Shown piece after piece: positions 22,091-23,747 of a DNA stretch of 23,747 nucleotides. The DNA is taken from NCBI GenBank assembly GCA_019308145.1, contig JAFDIG010000002.1, forward strand, positions 1 through 23,747. The letters are read 5' to 3'. Positions within the stretch are counted from its first letter, which is position 1, and each line of letters starts with the position of its first letter. Under the pieces are notes generated by a model that saw only the letters and a program-made list of their open reading frames with translations, was not told where the DNA came from and did not search any database. This DNA comes from Deltaproteobacteria bacterium (lineage in GTDB: Bacteria > Desulfobacterota > JAFDIG01). The position numbers and the translations under genes are program-made.

Positions 22091-23248
22091 ATGATGAAAA
22101 AAATTGCTATTGTTCTGTTTCTATCTCTCTCTTTATTATTTACCAGTAATAGTAATTTAAATGCGCAAACTATCCATTCTTTTGGAAATATGGTTAAGAG
22201 TGTCTATGATGCCAATAATGATGGCGTTGTTGACGAGGCAGAAACATTATCAAGTTCTGACACATCAAGAGCAACCATTACAACCCAAAACATTTCTAAA
22301 ACAGTTGGCTCTGACGGAGACTATTCTACAATCCAAGATGCTTTTAATGATCTACCAAACCTTATTGCTCATACAGTTACTTTTACAATTAAGAAAGGAA
22401 CATACACAGATACGCTTGACACAACAAGCTTAAAAGCAATAACAACTACACCGAATGGTAGAATTATTGTTCAAGCAGAGAAATATTTAGATGAGATTGG
22501 AACTGCTACAGGGGCGGATGCTACTTATTTGGAAGATACAACAAAGAGCTGGACAATTAACGAATGGCAAGGATGTTGGGTATTTATTGTAGATGGCACT
22601 GGAACAGACAACGGTATGGTAGAAATAACATCCAATGATGCAACTAAACTCTATGTATCAAGTTGGCCTGGGACACAGCCTGATAATACAAGTAGGTTTA
22701 TGATTAGTGGAGTGAAATATGATTATGGAAATATTTACACGGGATGGAAATTTAAATATTGGCAATCTAAAACAGTAATTAAGGGGATATTTTTTAATTC
22801 ATCAAATAACAACAGTTATCCAATCGTAGCTCATTTAGTGATTCCAGAGTCTACGAGTCCAGATTTTCAAGTATTGCATTGTGGTTTTTGGAAAGGAAAT
22901 AGGGCTTTTACTACAGTAGGTGTTAATGATAACTTTTCACCTTCATCAGTAGCTTTAAGAGTAGAGTATTGTGGTGCAGTAGGTCAATCATTAAGGAGTT
23001 ATGAAATAAGAATGAATGGTGTAATAGCTCATATTGGATATAGTGCAGTATCAGATTCTGTATATGGTATTTATGTAACAGAAGGGTCGCACGTAAAGAT
23101 GAAGGACTGTTTCGGTTCTAATAATACTCTTTACGGAGTTGAAGTAAATAATAGGTCCGCAGGCCAATATCAGGGGACAATTCCTTCAGGGAATTCTGCG
23201 AATAGTCACGCTGACAACAGTAGTTGGTTTGGCTTCGGATATTACTAA
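22091..23248 (+). CDS. Tailspike-like beta-helix protein with signal peptide and DxNNDGxxDxAE motif
   Basis: A 385-residue protein. Residues 1-25 are a signal peptide (MMKKIAIVLFLSLSLLF, with a cleavage region near NLNA|Q). Then comes MVKSVYDANNDGVVDEAE (34-51), an EF-hand/dockerin-like acidic loop that is very common near the N-terminus of phage fibres. From residue 70, SDGDYSTIQDAFNDLPN starts a pectate-lyase-like right-handed beta-helix with repeating short strands to the C-terminus (YGIYVTEGSHVKMKDCFGS, LYGVEVNNRS). It is probably a receptor-binding or polysaccharide-binding spike. Catalytic residues cannot be assigned. ATG 22091 follows AGGAGG by four bases, and ATG 22094 is equally possible. 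Confidence 0.75.
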   Translation: MMKKIAIVLFLSLSLLFTSNSNLNAQTIHSFGNMVKSVYDANNDGVVDEAETLSSSDTSRATITTQNISKTVGSDGDYSTIQDAFNDLPNLIAHTVTFTIKKGTYTDTLDTTSLKAITTTPNGRIIVQAEKYLDEIGTATGADATYLEDTTKSWTINEWQGCWVFIVDGTGTDNGMVEITSNDATKLYVSSWPGTQPDNTSRFMISGVKYDYGNIYTGWKFKYWQSKTVIKGIFFNSSNNNSYPIVAHLVIPESTSPDFQVLHCGFWKGNRAFTTVGVNDNFSPSSVALRVEYCGAVGQSLRSYEIRMNGVIAHIGYSAVSDSVYGIYVTEGSHVKMKDCFGSNNTLYGVEVNNRSAGQYQGTIPSGNSANSHADNSSWFGFGYY

Positions 23249-23261
23249 AAAGGAGTAAAAA

Positions 23262-23642
23262 ATGTGGTGTTTATATAATAAAAAAACAGGCAAGGTGGTT
23301 ACTGATTTTAAAAAAGGGCAACCGCCTTGGCATTTAATAGAGAAAAAAACAAAAGATATAGAAGGTATTGGTGGTATCCATTGGGATAATATTGATGTTT
23401 TTTATATTGATGACGAAAAAGCAAATGCAGATAAACTAAATTCTGCAAAAGAAAAAGGATTAGAGGTAAAAGATAACAAAATAACAATAGATGGAAAAAC
23501 ATTTAGTAAAGAATATGGCGATAAGAATTTTGTCTTAATGAGCAATTCAGATATCTCAAAGTTAGTTGAGACAACAGATGCAAAGGTGTTGCTTGTGCAA
23601 ATCTTAATAAAGTTGCGAAATATAATGAGAACAATGTATTAA
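23262..23642 (+). CDS. Small protein of unknown function
   Basis: A 126-residue protein with no recognised family. The start is supported by AAAGGAGT seven bases upstream. The N-terminus has WCLYNKKTGKVVTDFKKGQPPWHLIEKK. The centre is polar with a strand pair (LEVKDNKITIDGKTF). The C-terminus is helical (AKVLLVQILIKLRNIMRTMY). It lies between the tailspike-like gene and the endolysin and may be a spike chaperone or lysis-associated protein, but the sequence does not say which. A 24-bp perfect palindrome begins at its stop codon. Confidence 0.6.
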   Translation: MWCLYNKKTGKVVTDFKKGQPPWHLIEKKTKDIEGIGGIHWDNIDVFYIDDEKANADKLNSAKEKGLEVKDNKITIDGKTFSKEYGDKNFVLMSNSDISKLVETTDAKVLLVQILIKLRNIMRTMY

Positions 23643-23673
23643 ACAAGGGGTTGCAACCCCTTGTTACTAAAAG
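23642..23673. repeat. Palindromic repeat, copy 2; possible terminator
   Basis: A perfect 24-bp palindrome (23642-23665, arms AACAAGGGG and CCCCTTGTT around TTGCAA) overlaps the stop codon of the 126-residue gene and continues as ACTAAAA. The 16 bases CCCCTTGTTACTAAAA (23657-23672) match 3523-3538 exactly. There is no T tract on the plus strand, so it is not a standard intrinsic terminator. Confidence 0.65.
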
Positions 23674-23684
23674 GATAATGATAA

Positions 23685-23747
23685 ATGGGGAATTTAAGCA
23701 AAAATTTCTCCCTTTATGAATTCAGATGTCCTTGTTGTGGGGCTGTT
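23685..23747 (+). CDS. N-terminal fragment of an M15-type endolysin (D,D-/L,D-carboxypeptidase-like)
   Basis: An ATG at 23685 opens a frame that runs off the right edge and encodes 21 residues: MGNLSKNFSLYEFRC followed by PCCGAV. The pattern LSKNFSxxEFxCxCCG is the characteristic N-terminus of phage and bacterial M15A-family zinc peptidases (Peptidase_M15_3 type), which cut peptidoglycan peptides in lysis. AAGG at 23671-23674 may serve as ribosome binding site. The catalytic His/Asp/His residues would lie beyond the window. Confidence 0.65.
   Translation, partial: MGNLSKNFSLYEFRCPCCGAV

Noticed and set aside
3523..23672. The 16-bp repeat pair as attL/attR prophage ends
   Set aside because: An endolysin starts to the right of the second copy, so the phage continues beyond it. 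Both copies also have palindromic arms more like REP sequences than attachment cores.

Overview
This is AT-rich bacterial DNA with strong AGGAGG-type ribosome binding sites, AGA/AGG-dominated arginine usage and dispersed palindromic repeats. The only host genes are a beta-oxidation-type trio, which fits an anaerobic or facultative bacterium that handles acyl-CoA or aromatic-derived acids. The phylum cannot be fixed from the sequence alone. From about 3.6 kb to the right edge the window is a single-strand, tightly packed tailed-phage late (structural) operon.

Layout. 1-223: C-terminus of an unrecognised protein, followed by a repeat element with a strong nested terminator. 549-3201: a sigma70-type promoter and a host operon of 3-hydroxyacyl-CoA dehydrogenase, thiolase and a DUF35 Zn-ribbon/OB partner. 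3202-3888: a non-coding junction with REP-like palindromes, a near-consensus promoter, two terminator-like hairpins in the leader and a GC-rich island. 3889-9205: T4-like head genes, namely small and large terminase, portal, prohead protease with a C-terminal scaffold, and a gp23-like major capsid protein. 9330-11966: a carbohydrate cassette inserted in the head module, namely a GT-B-like protein with a phage-type N-terminus, a NeuA-like CMP-nonulosonate cytidylyltransferase and a NeuB-like synthase. 11947-13775: adaptor, joining and terminator-like neck genes. 13782-17686: a hub-like protein and three ORFs in one frame separated only by TAG codons, the last very cysteine-rich. 17729-19154: a zinc-binding protein, a DUF1360-like membrane protein and an unknown. 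19170-23642: fibre, spike and small proteins, two of them with Sec signal peptides. 23685-23747: N-terminus of an M15-type endolysin.

How the genes work together. The head genes would build and package a T4-like capsid. A nested start inside the protease gene would supply extra scaffold, and (L/I)xE sites in the protease and capsid protein fit T4-style maturation. The sugar genes overlap each other and the next neck gene, so they are translationally wired into virion assembly. The simplest reading is that the phage makes a CMP-activated nonulosonic (sialic-like) acid and places it on the virion or the host surface. No tape measure, tail tube, sheath or integrase is visible. The particle may therefore be short-tailed, or those genes may lie outside the window. 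The most unusual aspects are the sugar cassette in the head module, the secreted-type fibre proteins and the late promoter followed by two attenuator-like hairpins.
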